From Gemmataceae bacterium (lineage in GTDB: Bacteria > Planctomycetota > Planctomycetia > Gemmatales > Gemmataceae): DNA of 62,194 nucleotides. Below, piece after piece: positions 61,705 to 62,194 of the stretch. A program made the translations under genes and the position numbers. Location of the stretch: the NCBI GenBank assembly GCA_009692005.1, contig SHZZ01000016.1, positions 1-62,194 of the forward strand. Direction: 5' to 3'. The notes below the pieces were generated by a model. That model did no database searches. It was not told the origin of the DNA and saw only the letters and a program-made list of their open reading frames with translations. Numbering within the stretch: the stretch's first letter is position 1; each line of letters starts with the position of its first letter.

Positions 61705-62194
61705 GTCAGTTCATTTTCCCGTGTCATTCACGGATAGAAATGACCCCATTAAGCTGCTTTCAAAGGAGGCAGCCAATGGAGACGATAACGATGAGTCGGA
61801 AGGAAATGTCACAGTTGGAATGGATGGAGAAGGTAAAGCGAAAAGAGCTTTCACTTCGCTCGGCATCGAGCAAGATGTCGCTGAGTTACCGGCAGGCCAA
61901 GCGGCTGAAGAAGCGCTTTGAGGCCCAGGGCGCTTCGGGTCTGGTGCATGGCCTTCGGGGCAAGCCATCCAATAGGAAGGCGGATGCAGGGCTGCGTCAG
62001 CGAGTCCCGGCCCTCTTTCGAGAGAAATATCACGACTTTGGCGCAACGCAGAGCCGCTTCTACCCCGAGGAGACGACGGCAGCAGCAATGGATGTGTTCA
62101 GCCGTTATGTGTTGAAGTACGGGCTGCCGCAGGCGCTCTATGTGGATCATGACAGCATTTACGAAACAAGCCGAAAAACCAGCATAAAAGAGGC
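61705..62194 (+). mobile_element. Left part of an insertion-sequence remnant (ISNCY/IS1202-like), cut by window edge
   Basis: The transposase fragment at 61776 and an upstream stretch beginning TGTCAGTTCATTTTCCCGTGTC (61705 onward), which contains a short TGTCA direct repeat, suggest the left end of an insertion sequence. No right end or target duplication is visible in the window, so boundaries are uncertain. See the deleted transposase entry. Confidence 0.45.
61776..62194 (+). pseudogene. Internally deleted ISNCY/IS1202-type transposase, runs off the window
   Basis: The frame is open from an ATG at 61776 with AAAGGAGG at good spacing, through the last base (139 codons), so its 3' end is not seen. 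It begins METITMSRKEMSQLEWMEKV, with a helix-turn-helix RSASSKMSLSYRQAKRLKKR and GLVHGLRGKPSNRK, as in ISNCY transposases. KYHDFGATQ is then followed at once by SRFYPEETTAAAMDVFSRYV and KYGLPQALYVDHDSIYETSR, the core of the DDE catalytic domain. In full-length family members some 150 or more residues separate these blocks, including the first catalytic Asp region. The reading frame is kept across the join. It is therefore probably inactive. Confidence 0.75.

Overview
The window looks like a chromosomal segment of a planctomycete, most likely a Gemmata-like (Gemmatales) lineage. This is inferred from gene content and not tested by any search. The markers are three DUF1501 proteins, two DUF1549/DUF1553 proteins (one fused to a 'planctomycete cytochrome c' domain), three DUF1559 pseudopilin-like proteins, two DUF1080 proteins, several GCGGG-type lipoproteins, a Ser/Thr kinase with a C-terminal tetratricopeptide region, and a giant surface protein with the planctomycete LEPR leader. 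Most products carry signal peptides, lipoboxes or Tat motifs, so the region mainly encodes the cell envelope, the periplasm and exported catabolic enzymes. No tRNA, rRNA or CRISPR array was seen.

Layout. Positions 1-17,000 hold mostly single genes or short operons for exported sugar or ester turnover: DUF1080 (377 and 7469), DUF1501 plus a beta-propeller protein (1678-4541), a gluconolactonase-like protein (5543), an SDR (8892), a YiiX-like amidase/peptidase (9865), an outer-membrane beta-barrel (10572), ThuA (11616), a DUF1990 protein (13339), an alpha/beta hydrolase (13965) and an M20 amidohydrolase (15209). A repeat-rich intergenic stretch at 16,673-17,072 follows. Positions 17,073-18,554 carry a DUF1559/lipoprotein pair. 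Positions 18,880-25,107 encode a 2075-residue alpha-2-macroglobulin with an intact thioester motif, convergent with an adenylate/guanylate cyclase (25114-27255).

Positions 27,389-28,738 hold a TIM-barrel epimerase-like protein and a small membrane protein. Positions 28,908-36,298 look like a co-oriented run: NHL propeller, cytochrome/DUF1549/DUF1553, DUF1501, MFS transporter, AlkB. A second DUF1553/DUF1501 pair lies on the other strand (36361-39888), followed by a DUF1559 gene.

Positions 41,518-52,985 hold the giant LEPR/PPC-repeat surface protein (2527 aa) and, upstream of it, a 1197-aa Ser/Thr kinase. Then come a planctomycete-type secreted protein of unknown function, a Tat-exported amidohydrolase, NADP-type isocitrate dehydrogenase (the one clear core-metabolism gene), a lipoprotein/DUF1559 pair, a single-HKD phospholipase D-like protein, a YtcJ-type amidohydrolase, and at the right edge an internally deleted transposase.

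How the genes may work together. The DUF1080, ThuA, SMP-30-like and TIM-barrel proteins fit an exported pathway for oxidised (3-keto) sugars, but no Gfo/Idh/MocA dehydrogenase is present, so that pathway cannot be shown here. The DUF1549/DUF1553 and DUF1501 proteins occur as two separate operon pairs. The most unusual non-coding signal is a dispersed palindromic element with four recognisable copies, one of which contains a sevenfold 8-bp expansion.
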